Shown here piece by piece: positions 42,237-53,121 of a DNA stretch of 64,000 bases. The stretch's first letter is position 1. Each line of letters starts with the position of its first letter. The notes beneath the pieces are model-generated. The model was not told where the DNA came from, did not search any database, and worked only from the letters and a program-made list of their open reading frames with translations. A program made the position numbers and the translations under genes. The stretch is taken from the NCBI GenBank assembly GCA_035492775.1, contig DATJIW010000054.1, positions 62,001 to 126,000 on the forward strand, in the 5' to 3' direction. Origin of the DNA: DATJFQ01 sp035492775. GTDB lineage: Bacteria > Acidobacteriota > Vicinamibacteria > Vicinamibacterales > 2-12-FULL-66-21.

Positions 42237-43070
42237 GTGGCCCGCGACACCAACTTCTATTACTCGTTCCTGGTCCTGCCGGCGCGGAAACGCAACGCGA
42301 TCGTCGCGGTTTGGGACTTCTGCCGGGCCGTGGACGATGCCGTAGACGAGGCGGCGTCGGGCGATCAGGGAGCGGAGCGGATTGCGATGTGGCGCGCCGA
42401 GCTCTCGCGCTGCTTCGACGGCGCACGTCCTGAGACTCCCCAGGGGATTACACTCCAGCCGTACATCCGCGAGTTCAACCTGCCGCGCACGGCGTTCGAC
42501 GCACTGATCGAAGGCGTCGAGATGGATCTGCGCACCGTGCGATACGAGACGTTTGCGGAGCTGTACGAGTACTGCATCCGCGTCGCGTCCGCCGTCGGCC
42601 TGATCTGCGTCGAGATCTTCGGATATCGCAACCCGGCGACGCGCCAGTACGCCACCGATCTCGGTGTCGCGCTGCAGCTGACGAACATCCTTCGCGACGT
42701 CCCGACGGACCTTGCGCGCGGCCGCGTGTATGTTCCGACGGAAGATCTCTCGCGACACGGCTGCACCGAGGCAGATCTGCGGCGCGAAGCGGAACACAGC
42801 GGCGGGGTGCGTTCCAGTGAGGTCAAGCGTCTCCTCGCATTCGAGGCGCAGCGCGCCCGTGAGTACTACGCCCGCGCCGCGGCCGTGCTCCCGTCGGAGG
42901 ACGCCAGGAGGATGGTGGCTGCCGAGATCATGGGAGCCATATACCAGGCGATCCTCGAACGCATCGAGGCGTCAGGCTATGACGTCTTCAGCAGCGTCAT
43001 TCGCATCCCGAGGCCCCGCCGTGCGCTGATCGCCGCCTCCACGTGGGCGCGCGTCCTGCTGGGCCTGTGA
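42237..43070 (+). CDS. hpnD: Presqualene diphosphate synthase HpnD
   Basis: 277 residues from GTG 42237. Asp-rich motifs RAVDDAVDE and NILRDVPTDLARGRVYVP, with YEYCIRVASAVGL between them. It condenses two farnesyl diphosphates to presqualene diphosphate, the first step of the pathway. Two bases separate it from hpnE. Confidence 0.95.
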   Translation: MARDTNFYYSFLVLPARKRNAIVAVWDFCRAVDDAVDEAASGDQGAERIAMWRAELSRCFDGARPETPQGITLQPYIREFNLPRTAFDALIEGVEMDLRTVRYETFAELYEYCIRVASAVGLICVEIFGYRNPATRQYATDLGVALQLTNILRDVPTDLARGRVYVPTEDLSRHGCTEADLRREAEHSGGVRSSEVKRLLAFEAQRAREYYARAAAVLPSEDARRMVAAEIMGAIYQAILERIEASGYDVFSSVIRIPRPRRALIAASTWARVLLGL

Positions 43071-43072
43071 CG

Positions 43073-44398
43073 ATGAGCGACGACCGGTTCGACGTCGCGG
43101 TCATCGGCGGCGGCGTCGCGGGTCTCGCCGCGGCCACGGCACTTGCCGAAAGCGGCCGTCGCGTCGTCGTTCTCGAAGCTCGCGGACAGCTGGGCGGGCG
43201 GGCGACGGCGTTCGTGGACCGCGAGACCGGAGAAGTCGTGGACAACGGCCAGCACGTCCTGTTTGGCTGTTACCACGAGACGTTCAAACTGCTGCGGCGC
43301 ATCGGCGCCGAATCGCACGTCACCGTACAACGGTCGCTGACGATTCCCTTCATCGCGCCCGACGGTACCCGTTCGGTCCTGCGGTGCCCGCGTCTGCCGT
43401 CGCCGTTCCATCTGCTTGCTGGCGTCCTTGGGTGGGGGGCGCTTCCGTGGCGTGAGCGCCTGAGCGTTCTTCGCCTCGCGCCGGTGCTGATCAGGCGACG
43501 GCCGGGGTCAGACCCCGGCCGGTCGGTTACAGACTGGCTGACGCAGCATGGCCAGCGGGGCAGGATCCGAAGCTGGCTCTGGGAGCCGCTGGCGGTCGCC
43601 GCGCTGAATCAGTCGCCGGACGAGGCGTCCGCGCACGCGTTCCTCAGCGTATTGGCGGGGTTGTTTGGTCCGGATCCGAACGACGCGGCGCTGGTGCTGC
43701 CCTCTCGTCCGCTGAACGAGATGTACGCCGTGCCGGCGAAACGCTACATAGAGGAACGGAAGGGCAGCGTACATCTCCACGCTCTGGCGCGCGTCCATGT
43801 CGGCGACGGCGCCGTGAACGGAATCGACGTACGTGGCGAGCGCCTCGAGGCCGACCGCGTCATCGCTGCGGTCCCGTGGTTCGCGCTCGAGCCGCTGATC
43901 GTCGGCGATACCACGCCGATCACGCCGTTGCTGAACGCCGCGTCCGCCATGACGTCGAAGCCGATCGTCACCGTGAACCTTTGGTACGACCGGACCGTCA
44001 TGGACGACGTGTTCGTCGGATTGCCCGAGCGCAGCATGCAATGGGTATTCGACAAGCGGCAGGCGTTCGGAGAGCGCGCATCCCATCTCTCGCTCGTGTC
44101 GAGCGGTGCCGACGCGCTCGTTGCTCGCGATAACGCGTCGCTCATCGCCCTTGCGGCCGAGGAGGTCTGGCAGTCAATCCCCGGCGCGAGAGACGCCAGG
44201 ATGCTGCGTGGTACCGTCGTCCGCGAAAGACGTGCGACTTTCTCGCTCGCGCCGGGCGAACCGCAACGACCCGGCGGTCGCACGGCCATCAAAGGACTCT
44301 TTCTGGCCGGCGATTGGATCGATACGGGTCTTCCAGGGACAATCGAGAGTGCGGCGCTCGCCGGGCACCGCGCCGCGACCGCGGTTCTGGGCGAATGA
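43073..44398 (+). CDS. hpnE: Hydroxysqualene dehydroxylase HpnE
   Basis: 441 residues from ATG 43073. FAD site VAVIGGGVAGLAAATAL and VVVLEARGQLGGRATAF; C-terminal GLFLAGDWIDTGLPGTIESA. It reduces hydroxysqualene to squalene, ending the pathway; hopanoid cyclase genes are not in the window. A REP-like palindrome (43500-43520) is embedded in frame and encodes RRPGSDPGRS near residue 145. Confidence 0.94.
   Translation: MSDDRFDVAVIGGGVAGLAAATALAESGRRVVVLEARGQLGGRATAFVDRETGEVVDNGQHVLFGCYHETFKLLRRIGAESHVTVQRSLTIPFIAPDGTRSVLRCPRLPSPFHLLAGVLGWGALPWRERLSVLRLAPVLIRRRPGSDPGRSVTDWLTQHGQRGRIRSWLWEPLAVAALNQSPDEASAHAFLSVLAGLFGPDPNDAALVLPSRPLNEMYAVPAKRYIEERKGSVHLHALARVHVGDGAVNGIDVRGERLEADRVIAAVPWFALEPLIVGDTTPITPLLNAASAMTSKPIVTVNLWYDRTVMDDVFVGLPERSMQWVFDKRQAFGERASHLSLVSSGADALVARDNASLIALAAEEVWQSIPGARDARMLRGTVVRERRATFSLAPGEPQRPGGRTAIKGLFLAGDWIDTGLPGTIESAALAGHRAATAVLGE
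43500..43520. repeat. In-frame REP-like palindrome inside hpnE
   Basis: GGCCGGGGTC-A-GACCCCGGCC, a perfect 10-bp inverted repeat around one base. Its core GGGGTCAGACCCC (43504-43516) is the same architecture as the GGGGACAGTCCCC units at 746-816 with the inner base pair swapped. The reading frame is kept. Confidence 0.6.
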
Positions 44399-44412
44399 CC
44401 GCTGCGAGATAA

Positions 44413-45576
44413 ATGACTTCTGTCGTCGTTCACTATCAGGAGATCGCGCTCAAGGGGAAGAACCGTCCGTGGTTCGTCGCACGGCTCGCACGCAACCTGC
44501 GTGCGGCGCTGGCCGACGTCGGCGTGCGTGACGTCCGCGTGCTGATGGGGCGAATCGAGGTCGCGCTCGGGCCCGACACGAGCTGGCCCGCCGTGCGCGA
44601 TCGGCTGGAGTTGGTGTTCGGCGTCGCCAACTTCGCGCGCGCGGGCCGCGCCCCGCTCGACGTGGATGCGATTGCCGGTGCGATTCTCGAGGATCTCGGC
44701 GATACGCAGGCGGCGACATTCAGGGTCTCGGCGCGCCGCGCGGACAAACGGTTTCCACTGACGTCGCCGCAGATCGAGCGCGAAGTCGGCGGCCGCATCA
44801 AGGAAGCGCGAGGCTGGACCGTCGATCTCGACGAACCCGCGTTCACGATTTACGTCGAAGCGCTGACCAACGAGGCGTTCTACTTCTTCGGCAAGGAGCG
44901 CGGCGCCGGCGGACTGCCGGCAGGGAGCAGCGGCCGCGTTGCCTGCCTGCTGTCGGGCGGCATCGATTCGCCGGTCGCGGCGTGGCGCATGATGCGCCGC
45001 GGTTGCCGCGCATTGTTCGTCCACTTTCACAGCTATCCGATCCTGTCGCGTGCGTCGCAGGACAAAGCGCGCGAGCTGACGTCGCTGCTGACGCGGTATC
45101 AGTACGAGTCGCGGCTGGCGCTCGTTCCTTTCGGCCAGATTCAGCAGCGCGTCGTCCTCGCTGTGGCGCCGCCGCTTCGTGTCGTGATCTACCGGCGTCT
45201 GATGATGCGCATCGCCGAGCGGATCGCGCGCGAGCATCGGGCAACAGCGCTCGTCACGGGCGAGGCTGTCGGACAGGTCGCGTCGCAAACGCTCGACAAC
45301 CTCGCAAACATCAACGACGTCGTGTCGCTGCCCGTCCTGCGTCCGCTGGTCGGAATGGACAAGGACGAGATCATGCTCGAGGCGCGTCGGCTCGGCACGT
45401 ATCCCATTTCGATTATTCCCGATCAGGACTGCTGCACGCTGTTCACGCCACGTCATCCGGCGACCAGAGCGCGCCGGTCGGACGTCGAAGCGGCGGAGCA
45501 GTGGCTGCCGATCGACGATATCGTCCAGCAGGCGTGCGGCGAAGCGGCCTGGGAGGCGTTCCGGTTTCCCCGGTGA
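44413..45576 (+). CDS. thiI: tRNA 4-thiouridine synthase ThiI
   Basis: 387 residues. N-terminal ferredoxin-like and THUMP domains (1-165), then a PP-loop adenylation domain, LLSGGIDSPVAAW near 178-190, and DQDCCTLFTPRHPAT. There is no C-terminal rhodanese domain, so sulfur transfer uses the internal Cys pair or a separate donor. It makes s4U8 in tRNA. It begins 14 nt after hpnE. Confidence 0.95.
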   Translation: MTSVVVHYQEIALKGKNRPWFVARLARNLRAALADVGVRDVRVLMGRIEVALGPDTSWPAVRDRLELVFGVANFARAGRAPLDVDAIAGAILEDLGDTQAATFRVSARRADKRFPLTSPQIEREVGGRIKEARGWTVDLDEPAFTIYVEALTNEAFYFFGKERGAGGLPAGSSGRVACLLSGGIDSPVAAWRMMRRGCRALFVHFHSYPILSRASQDKARELTSLLTRYQYESRLALVPFGQIQQRVVLAVAPPLRVVIYRRLMMRIAERIAREHRATALVTGEAVGQVASQTLDNLANINDVVSLPVLRPLVGMDKDEIMLEARRLGTYPISIIPDQDCCTLFTPRHPATRARRSDVEAAEQWLPIDDIVQQACGEAAWEAFRFPR

Positions 45577-45610
45577 GTTGAGGATAGAATCGGCGGGGAG
45601 GAGACAGGCC

Positions 45611-46618
45611 GTGAAGATCACACCAGGCAAGCTGGCGGGAATGAAGGCCGTGGCGGACGGCAGAGGCGTCATCGCCGCCGCGGCGATGGATCAGCGCGGC
45701 TCGCTCAAGAAGGCGCTTGCGAAAGAAAAGGGCAGCGACGTCGGCGATCGCGACATGGAGGAATTCAAGTCCCTCGTGACGCAGGTGCTGACGCGGCATG
45801 CGAGCGCGATCCTCCTCGACCCGGAGTGGGGCATTCCTGCCAGCCGGACCCGCGCATCGGGCTCGGGACTGCTGCTGGCCTACGAGAAGACCGGCTACGA
45901 CGCGAATACGCCGGGACGGCTGCCCGACCTCCTCGACCTCTGGTCGGTGCGCCGGCTGAAAGAAGCGGGCGCGGACTGCATCAAGATCCTCCTCTACTAC
46001 ACGCCGACGGACGCGAAGTCCATCAACGATCACAAGCACGCGTGGGTGGAACGGATCGGAGACGAATGCCGCGCCAACGACATTCCGTTCTTCCTCGAGT
46101 TCGTCGGGTACCAGGAAGGCCTCGACGAGAAAGGATCCGAGTTCGCGCGCACGAAGCCCGGGATCGTCGCGGGGAGCATGCAGGAGTTCACCAAGGATCG
46201 CTACGGCGTCGACGTGATGAAAGTCGAAGTGCCGATCAACATGAAGTACGTCGAGGGAGCGAAGGCGTTCGGCGGGACGAAGGCGTATTCGAGACAGGAA
46301 GCCATGGACTTGTTCAAGCGGGCGGCCGAAGTCGCGACGCGGCCGTTCATCTACCTGTCGGCCGGCGTCAGCAATGCGGAATTCACGGAGTCGCTCGAAC
46401 TCGCTGCGGAATCAGGCGTCCCGTTTTCCGGCGTTCTGTGCGGCCGCGCGACGTGGAAGGATGGCATCGGCGTCTACGCGAAGCAGGGAGCCGACGCCTT
46501 CCGCAAATGGCTGGAATCCGAGGGCGTCAAGAACATCAACAACGTGAACGCCTGCCTGAAGCCCGCGCATCCATGGTTCGAGTGCTACGGGGCACGCTCG
46601 GCGGAGGAACTGGCGTAG
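45611..46618 (+). CDS. Tagatose-1,6-bisphosphate aldolase-like (LacD) protein
   Basis: 335 residues from GTG 45611, preceded by GGGGAGGAGA. The TIM-barrel class I aldolase pattern of LacD is present: IAAAAMDQRGSLKK, AILLDPEWGIPASR, DCIKILLYYTP with the Schiff-base Lys, and FIYLSAGVSNAEF. Related enzymes cleave tagatose- or fructose-1,6-bisphosphate or sulfo-sugars. No other tagatose genes are near, so the true substrate is open. The 60 bp after it hold only a weak stem (CACTC-ACT-GAGTG). Confidence 0.85.
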   Translation: MKITPGKLAGMKAVADGRGVIAAAAMDQRGSLKKALAKEKGSDVGDRDMEEFKSLVTQVLTRHASAILLDPEWGIPASRTRASGSGLLLAYEKTGYDANTPGRLPDLLDLWSVRRLKEAGADCIKILLYYTPTDAKSINDHKHAWVERIGDECRANDIPFFLEFVGYQEGLDEKGSEFARTKPGIVAGSMQEFTKDRYGVDVMKVEVPINMKYVEGAKAFGGTKAYSRQEAMDLFKRAAEVATRPFIYLSAGVSNAEFTESLELAAESGVPFSGVLCGRATWKDGIGVYAKQGADAFRKWLESEGVKNINNVNACLKPAHPWFECYGARSAEELA

Positions 46619-46678
46619 TCTCCGTCGGCAGACGATTCCGGGGCTCGCACTCACTGAGTGGGAACCTCGGCGGTACGT

Positions 46679-47137
46679 TCAGTTCTTCTTCAGGATCTCG
46701 ACTCCACTGACCGGGCCGAGGCATGTCGTTCCGGAGTACGGAATCCGGATCGAATCGGCACCCAGTTCCGCCGTCCCGCTGAGCGAGACCGGGCATGAGG
46801 GCAAATCTGCGGCGGTCGCCGTGCCGCTTCCCGACCAGCTCACCGTCCCTCCATTGAGCGTGCCCTGCGCCGTGCCCGATACGTTCAAGCCGCCGGCACA
46901 GGTCGCGGAGAAGGATCCTTTTGCGCTGTTCGACGTCTGCTCCGTCGCGTGCCATTGAAAGTTGGTGCACGATGACGGCGATGGAACGACGTTGGCGGAT
47001 GTCCACAGGCCGAGCAGCGCGCTCGCGCTGTCGACGGCAGTCGGAGACGTCATCGAACTGGTGTGCTCGAAATCGATGCAGGCCGTGGTTGCGGTTGCCG
47101 CAGCTGCACACAGGAGCGCCAGGATGTGTTTCTTCAT
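46679..47137 (-). CDS. Small secreted lipoprotein
   Basis: 152 residues. Basic N-terminus MKKH, hydrophobic segment and lipobox-like TTAC (Cys20). The body is Ser/Thr/Gly-rich with cysteines about 57, 80, 115 and 139 and beta-strand-like repeats (GSFSATCAGGLNVSGTAQG, GGTVSWSGSGTAT). No known family recognised. Confidence 0.75.
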   Translation of the reverse strand: MKKHILALLCAAAATATTACIDFEHTSSMTSPTAVDSASALLGLWTSANVVPSPSSCTNFQWHATEQTSNSAKGSFSATCAGGLNVSGTAQGTLNGGTVSWSGSGTATAADLPSCPVSLSGTAELGADSIRIPYSGTTCLGPVSGVEILKKN

Positions 47138-47249
47138 AGCTGTATTCCACAGAAAACCGGTCGCAGGTCCGGCGTCGTTTCAGTGTTTCTTCGCAGGGAG
47201 GCCCGGGGTCGACTGGGGAGCTTCAGTATAGGGCAACGGTCGACAGATA

Positions 47250-47765
47250 TCAAAGATTCCCGGGACTGGAATCCGCGCCGAGGTAATCGCGGAGCGCCTC
47301 GGAGGTGCTGCGGAACGCCAGCTCGTTCCACGGGAGCGCGCCCGTGCTGAATACCCGTGCCTCGAGGCACTCCTCGTCGCTGCAGAGCTCGCCGCCGACC
47401 GCTGTTGCAGCGTAGACGATGATGACGGGCACCGTTCCCGGATACGAATAAACGTTCACGAGGCGGTCGATGCGCACGTCGAGCCCGCATTCCTCCCGCG
47501 CCTCGCGCACGGCGGCGCTGCGGACGTCCTCACCGCGATCGACATAGCCGCCAGGAAACACCCACAAACCGTATCCTGGCTCGATTGCGCGGCGCACGAG
47601 TACGACGCCGCCTTCGCGCGTCTCGATGATCGTGCCGACGGCGACTTTCGGATCGAGATAGAACACGAAGCCGCAGCGGGCGCAGACGAGCCGTTCCGGA
47701 TCGCCGGCCTTGAGGCTCCGCGCCTCGAGTGCACCGCCGCACGACGGGCAGAAGCGGTACTCCAC
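47250..47765 (-). CDS. NUDIX hydrolase with N-terminal zinc ribbon
   Basis: 171 residues. Zn ribbon CPSCGGAL ... CARCGFVFY (residues 6-33) and a Nudix box GGYVDRGEDVRSAAVREAREECG. Zinc-ribbon NUDIX proteins include NudC-like NAD pyrophosphatases, but this one is shorter; an NADH/ADP-ribose-type substrate is possible. It is divergent from def across a 19-bp gap. Confidence 0.9.
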   Translation of the reverse strand: MEYRFCPSCGGALEARSLKAGDPERLVCARCGFVFYLDPKVAVGTIIETREGGVVLVRRAIEPGYGLWVFPGGYVDRGEDVRSAAVREAREECGLDVRIDRLVNVYSYPGTVPVIIVYAATAVGGELCSDEECLEARVFSTGALPWNELAFRSTSEALRDYLGADSSPGNL

Positions 47766-47784
47766 GTGTGAAATACTACCCGGT

Positions 47785-48342
47785 ATGTCGATCCTGAAAG
47801 TTGCGCGGATGGGTCATCCGGTGCTGCGCGCCAGGGCGAAAGCGATCGATCCAGGCGCGATCACGTCGGCTGAAATCCAGCAGCTCATCGACGACATGTT
47901 CGAAACGATGCGCGAGTATCAGGGCGTCGGGCTCGCGGCGCCGCAGATTCACGTCGGCCTTCGCCTGTTCGTCGCCGGCTTTCCACCGTCGCGCTCTGCC
48001 GAAGCGGAGGACGACGAGGAACGTGTGCCGTTGATGGCGCTCATCAATCCGGAGATCACCCCGATCGGTGCGGACGTCGACGAAGACTGGGAAGGCTGCC
48101 TCAGCATCCCGGACATTCGCGGCAAGGTCCCTCGCGTTCGGGAGATTCAGGTGCGCGCGTACGATCGGCGCGGACGCCGCATGGACATGAAGGCGCGCGG
48201 CTTTACCGCCCGCGTGATCCAGCACGAGACGGATCATCTCGATGGCGTGCTGTTCTTCGATCGGATGAAGAGCTTCGAGACGTTGACGTTCCTCGACGAG
48301 TTCGGGCGTTACTGGAACTCGCGCGACGTGCCTGAGGAATAG
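47785..48342 (+). CDS. def: Peptide deformylase
   Basis: 185 residues from ATG 47785. The three metal-site motifs are present: GVGLAAPQ, EGCLSIP and QHETDHLDG. It removes the formyl group from nascent proteins. A partner methionyl-tRNA formyltransferase gene is not in the window. It converges on the ThyX-like gene with 4 nt between stops. Confidence 0.97.
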   Translation: MSILKVARMGHPVLRARAKAIDPGAITSAEIQQLIDDMFETMREYQGVGLAAPQIHVGLRLFVAGFPPSRSAEAEDDEERVPLMALINPEITPIGADVDEDWEGCLSIPDIRGKVPRVREIQVRAYDRRGRRMDMKARGFTARVIQHETDHLDGVLFFDRMKSFETLTFLDEFGRYWNSRDVPEE

Positions 48343-48346
48343 CTCG

Positions 48347-49984
<1,638 letters not shown>

Positions 49985-50040
49985 GGTCGGTAATCGTAAC
50001 GCGTTTTGCCGCCGGCCACGTGCCCCGTTAGCATCACGGT

Positions 50041-50466
50041 ATGTTCGTGTACCGCCTCGAAGTCCGCTTCCGCGACTGCGATCCGATGGGCCACGTGAAC
50101 AACGCCGTCTATCTGACTTATCTCGAACAGACGCGATTCGCGCACTGGCGGTCGGCGTGGGGTCGCGGCGCGCCGCAGCTGCCCGACGGTATGCCCGGCG
50201 TCATCCTCGCACGCGTGGAATGCGACTACCATCGGCCCGTCAGGTACGGAGAAGCCCTCGAGGTCCGCCTGCGTGTGGCCGGGATCGGGCGGACCAGTTT
50301 CCGGTACGAATACGAGATCGTCGATCAGACTGCGCGCACTGTGGCCGTCGCGAAAACCGTACAGGTGATGTACGACTACGAAGCAGGCGGGCCGGTCGCG
50401 ATCCCGCCGGAGATCCGCGCTGTGCTCGAGCGCGAGATGGAGCCGCCGGCGACGGATGGCGTGTGA
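50041..50466 (+). CDS. Acyl-CoA thioesterase, 4HBT/YbgC type
   Basis: 141 residues, a single hotdog domain. VRFRDCDPMGHVNNAVYLTYLE contains the catalytic Asp and His of the 4HBT family (Asp-x-x-Gly-His-Val-Asn). Acyl chain preference is unknown. Divergent from the ThyX-like gene and overlapping the next gene by one base. Confidence 0.93.
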   Translation: MFVYRLEVRFRDCDPMGHVNNAVYLTYLEQTRFAHWRSAWGRGAPQLPDGMPGVILARVECDYHRPVRYGEALEVRLRVAGIGRTSFRYEYEIVDQTARTVAVAKTVQVMYDYEAGGPVAIPPEIRAVLEREMEPPATDGV

Positions 50467-51176
50467 TGGAACCTCTTCTCATTCCAGCGCGGAATCCGTC
50501 AGAGTGGACGGGGCCGACTGGAAACAACACCTGGCTGCTGGCCGGCCGTGAACCGGCGATCGTGGACGCCGGTGTCGGTGACCAGGGGCACATCGACGAA
50601 ATCGCCCGCGCGTTGAACGGCGTGCCGCTCCGGCGCGTGCTGATGACACATGGGCATCCGGATCACGCAGGCGGCATTCCGGCGCTGCGCGCGCGCTGGC
50701 CGTCCCTCGTCGTATGTCGCGGACCGATCGGGTCGGGAGAAGAACTGAGAATCCCGGCAGGCGACGGCGAACTGATCGTCGTCCCCACTCCAGGCCACGC
50801 GCCGGACCACGTGTGCTTCTACGATCGCACGTCGCGCGACCTTTATTCCGGCGACATGGTGCGCCTCGGGGGTACCATCGTGATTCCTGCAGGACAAGGA
50901 GGGAGCCTGCGCGAATACCTGGCGTCGCTGGAACGCATCCGAGCCCTTGCGCCGAAGCGCCTGCTGCCTGGCCATGGATTGATCGTCGACAATCCAGCGG
51001 AAGTGATCGACGAGTACATCGTCCATCGGCGGATGCGCAGTGAACAAATCGCTGCTGCCATCGCCGCCGGCGCGACGACTGTCGAGCAGATCGTCGACCG
51101 CGTTTATCCGGGAATCTCAGATCCGCTTCGAAAGGCAGCGGAAGACACGGTGCGGGCGCACCTGGAAAATCAATGA
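50466..51176 (+). CDS. MBL-fold hydrolase, LACTB2-like
   Basis: 236 residues from ATG 50466. Metal motif LMTHGHPDHAGG, then TPGHAPDHVCFY, YSGDMV and PGHGLIVDN; a C-terminal winged-helix-like segment (RSEQIAAAIAAGATTVEQIVDRVYP) is typical of LACTB2-type proteins that act on RNA or small molecules. Translationally coupled to the thioesterase (TGATG). Confidence 0.9.
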   Translation: MEPLLIPARNPSEWTGPTGNNTWLLAGREPAIVDAGVGDQGHIDEIARALNGVPLRRVLMTHGHPDHAGGIPALRARWPSLVVCRGPIGSGEELRIPAGDGELIVVPTPGHAPDHVCFYDRTSRDLYSGDMVRLGGTIVIPAGQGGSLREYLASLERIRALAPKRLLPGHGLIVDNPAEVIDEYIVHRRMRSEQIAAAIAAGATTVEQIVDRVYPGISDPLRKAAEDTVRAHLENQ

Positions 51177-51200
51177 AGTGGTGATCGTCTTCACCACTTC
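51175..51200. terminator. Bidirectional terminator
   Basis: GAAGTGGTGA-TCGTCT-TCACCACTTC, a perfect 10-bp stem starting within the stop codon of the MBL gene and followed by TTCC; it separates two convergent genes. Confidence 0.7.
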
Positions 51201-51203
51201 TTC

Positions 51204-51596
51204 CTAGGCGGGCTGGAATCCCGGCGGCACGTCGGGGAGACGTTCCGGTTTTCTGACGGCCTTCGGCAGGGCGTCGCGAACGACCTGCTCCAGTTCCTCG
51301 AGATACGCGGTGAAGCGTGTGCGGCCTTCGCTCGTCAGCCGATACAGCGTGTGCGGCCGTCCGCCCGCGGCACCGCGGAACGCCTCGACGAGGCCAGCCT
51401 GCTGTAGTACGTCGAGATGTCGGCTCAAGTTGCCGTCGGTCAACGCGCACAGCCGTTTCATCTCCGTGAACAACACCCCTTCCGGGCGGGTCACGAGCGA
51501 TGTCATGATGCCCAACCGCGCCTTCTCGTGGAGGACGCGGTCGAGCCCTTCGTAAGCGAATCGTCCCGGTTGCTCCGGGTGTGGTTTCCTTGCCAT
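51204..51596 (-). CDS. Winged-helix transcriptional regulator
   Basis: 130 residues from ATG 51596. Winged-helix core: RLGIMTSLVTRPEGVLFTEMKRLCALTDGNLSRHLDVLQQAGLVE, then wing GGRPHTLYRLTSEGR. This is the ArsR/MarR-like HTH_27 group, often controlling an adjacent membrane gene. It overlaps the stop of that gene (TAATG), so the pair is coupled and likely self-regulated. Confidence 0.9.
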   Translation of the reverse strand: MARKPHPEQPGRFAYEGLDRVLHEKARLGIMTSLVTRPEGVLFTEMKRLCALTDGNLSRHLDVLQQAGLVEAFRGAAGGRPHTLYRLTSEGRTRFTAYLEELEQVVRDALPKAVRKPERLPDVPPGFQPA

Positions 51597-52192
51597 TACT
51601 GTCTCTCGAGATTCCACCACAGAACGCCGGCAGCCAGCAGCTGACCGACGGCGAAGGTCACGCCGACCGACCACGCGTTGAGCGGCGCTCCTGGACGCGC
51701 GGTCCACAACAGTACTGCCCCGGCCGCGTAGTAATACAACGCGACCCATCCCGTCGCCCGCGGCAGATACAGTCGCGAAGCGAACACGCCGACCCCGAAA
51801 CAGAGCGCCCACACGCCCGGAAGCAGCGCGACGAGCGCCGGATCGAACCGAACGACGGCGGCTGTGACGAGTGCGCCGGCGCCGATGCCGGGCAACACTT
51901 GCCCGATGACGCGCCGCGTCCGGCGCCGCGCGGCGCTGTCTTCATGGACGGCGTAGTTGTAAACGATTTCGACGGCGCCGACGAGTGCGGCGCACCCCGC
52001 TATCACGGCCCAATAGGAGACAAAGCCGAGCGGATCGCGCGATACACCCTCGGGCTGCAGCCAGGCCGCGAGCGCGCCAATCGCTGCGGAGCCGGCCATT
52101 GGAACGGACCGATAGCCCCGGAAGACTTCTGCCTTTGCGATCTGCCGGTGGATTTCCGCGATGTCGTCGAGCGCGCGGGTCAGATCCATCAC
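51596..52192 (-). CDS. Six-TM membrane protein paired with the regulator
   Basis: 198 residues. A short cytoplasmic helix (LDDIAEIHRQIAKAEVFRGYRS) then about six hydrophobic segments ending in WWNLERQ. The arrangement (membrane protein, then HTH_27-like regulator) is a known pairing of unclear role. Start ATG 52192 or 52189. It is divergent from the sulfurtransferase gene. Confidence 0.8.
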   Translation of the reverse strand: MMDLTRALDDIAEIHRQIAKAEVFRGYRSVPMAGSAAIGALAAWLQPEGVSRDPLGFVSYWAVIAGCAALVGAVEIVYNYAVHEDSAARRRTRRVIGQVLPGIGAGALVTAAVVRFDPALVALLPGVWALCFGVGVFASRLYLPRATGWVALYYYAAGAVLLWTARPGAPLNAWSVGVTFAVGQLLAAGVLWWNLERQ

Positions 52193-52260
52193 ACTAGCTT
52201 TGCGCGAGAGAGCGACAATGTCAACTCCGCCCCGAAACGTCGCACTGCAGAAGCGATACG

Positions 52261-53121
52261 ATGTCTGCGATGCCGAGTTACGCCAATCCGCAATTGCTGA
52301 CGACGCCAGCGGAGCTGTCGGAACGGATCGACTCGGGACGACCGCTGCTGGTGCTGGATCTCCGCCCTGCCGAAGCGTTTGCGCAGGGACACGTGCCCGG
52401 GGCCATTCACCTCGATCTCTGGGGCGTCTCGCTCATCGACACCGATCCGGCGCCGCTCGGTGCCTTCATGTGGATGATCGATCACCTCTTCAATCTTCGG
52501 GGCGTCGATAGCGTCACGCCGGTCGTCGTATACGACGAGCAGTCCGGGATGCGTGCCGCGCGCGCCTTCTGGTTCCTCGAATATCTCGGACATCAGCACG
52601 TCCAGATGCTCGATGGCGGGTTCAACCGCTGGATCCGCGAGGGACGGGCGCTCTCGCGCGACGCGCACACGCCCCGCAAGACCGACTGGACGGGGACGCC
52701 AGAGGCGGCGCGCCTTGCGACGTGGCGGGACGTGCAGGCGCGTCTTGGCAGCGCAGACGCGGTGATCGTCGATACCCGAAGCGAGGCCGAATACTTCGGA
52801 ACGACCGTCCGTGCCAGGCGCGGCGGCGCCATTCCCGGCGCCGTGCACGTGGAGTGGACCAGGAATCTCGACGACAACGGTGCGTTCAAGTCCGCAGACG
52901 AGCTGCGCCGGCTGTACGAGAATCACGGTGTGACTCCGGACAAGGAGATCGTCACGTACTGCCAGGGCGGCTACCGGGCCGCGCACACGTACATCGCACT
53001 GCGCCTCCTCGGGTATCCGCGCGTCCGCAACTACACAGGGTCGTGGAAGGAGTGGGGCGATCGGGAAGACCTGCCGATCGAGCATCCGACGCCGGGGACG
53101 GCGGTTCGCACACACCCATGA
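52261..53121 (+). CDS. Thiosulfate/3-mercaptopyruvate sulfurtransferase
   Basis: 286 residues with two rhodanese domains. The first is inactive (no Cys loop: VVYDEQSGMRAARAFW); the second has the active-site loop YCQGGYRAAH. This is the TST/MST form: transfer of sulfane sulfur to cyanide, thiols or cellular acceptors. It overlaps the dehydratase gene by 4 nt (ATGA). Confidence 0.93.
   Translation: MSAMPSYANPQLLTTPAELSERIDSGRPLLVLDLRPAEAFAQGHVPGAIHLDLWGVSLIDTDPAPLGAFMWMIDHLFNLRGVDSVTPVVVYDEQSGMRAARAFWFLEYLGHQHVQMLDGGFNRWIREGRALSRDAHTPRKTDWTGTPEAARLATWRDVQARLGSADAVIVDTRSEAEYFGTTVRARRGGAIPGAVHVEWTRNLDDNGAFKSADELRRLYENHGVTPDKEIVTYCQGGYRAAHTYIALRLLGYPRVRNYTGSWKEWGDREDLPIEHPTPGTAVRTHP

Noticed and set aside
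43744..45672. A 642-codon minus-strand frame over hpnE and thiI
   Set aside because: Antisense of two well-supported genes; composition typical of a shadow frame.
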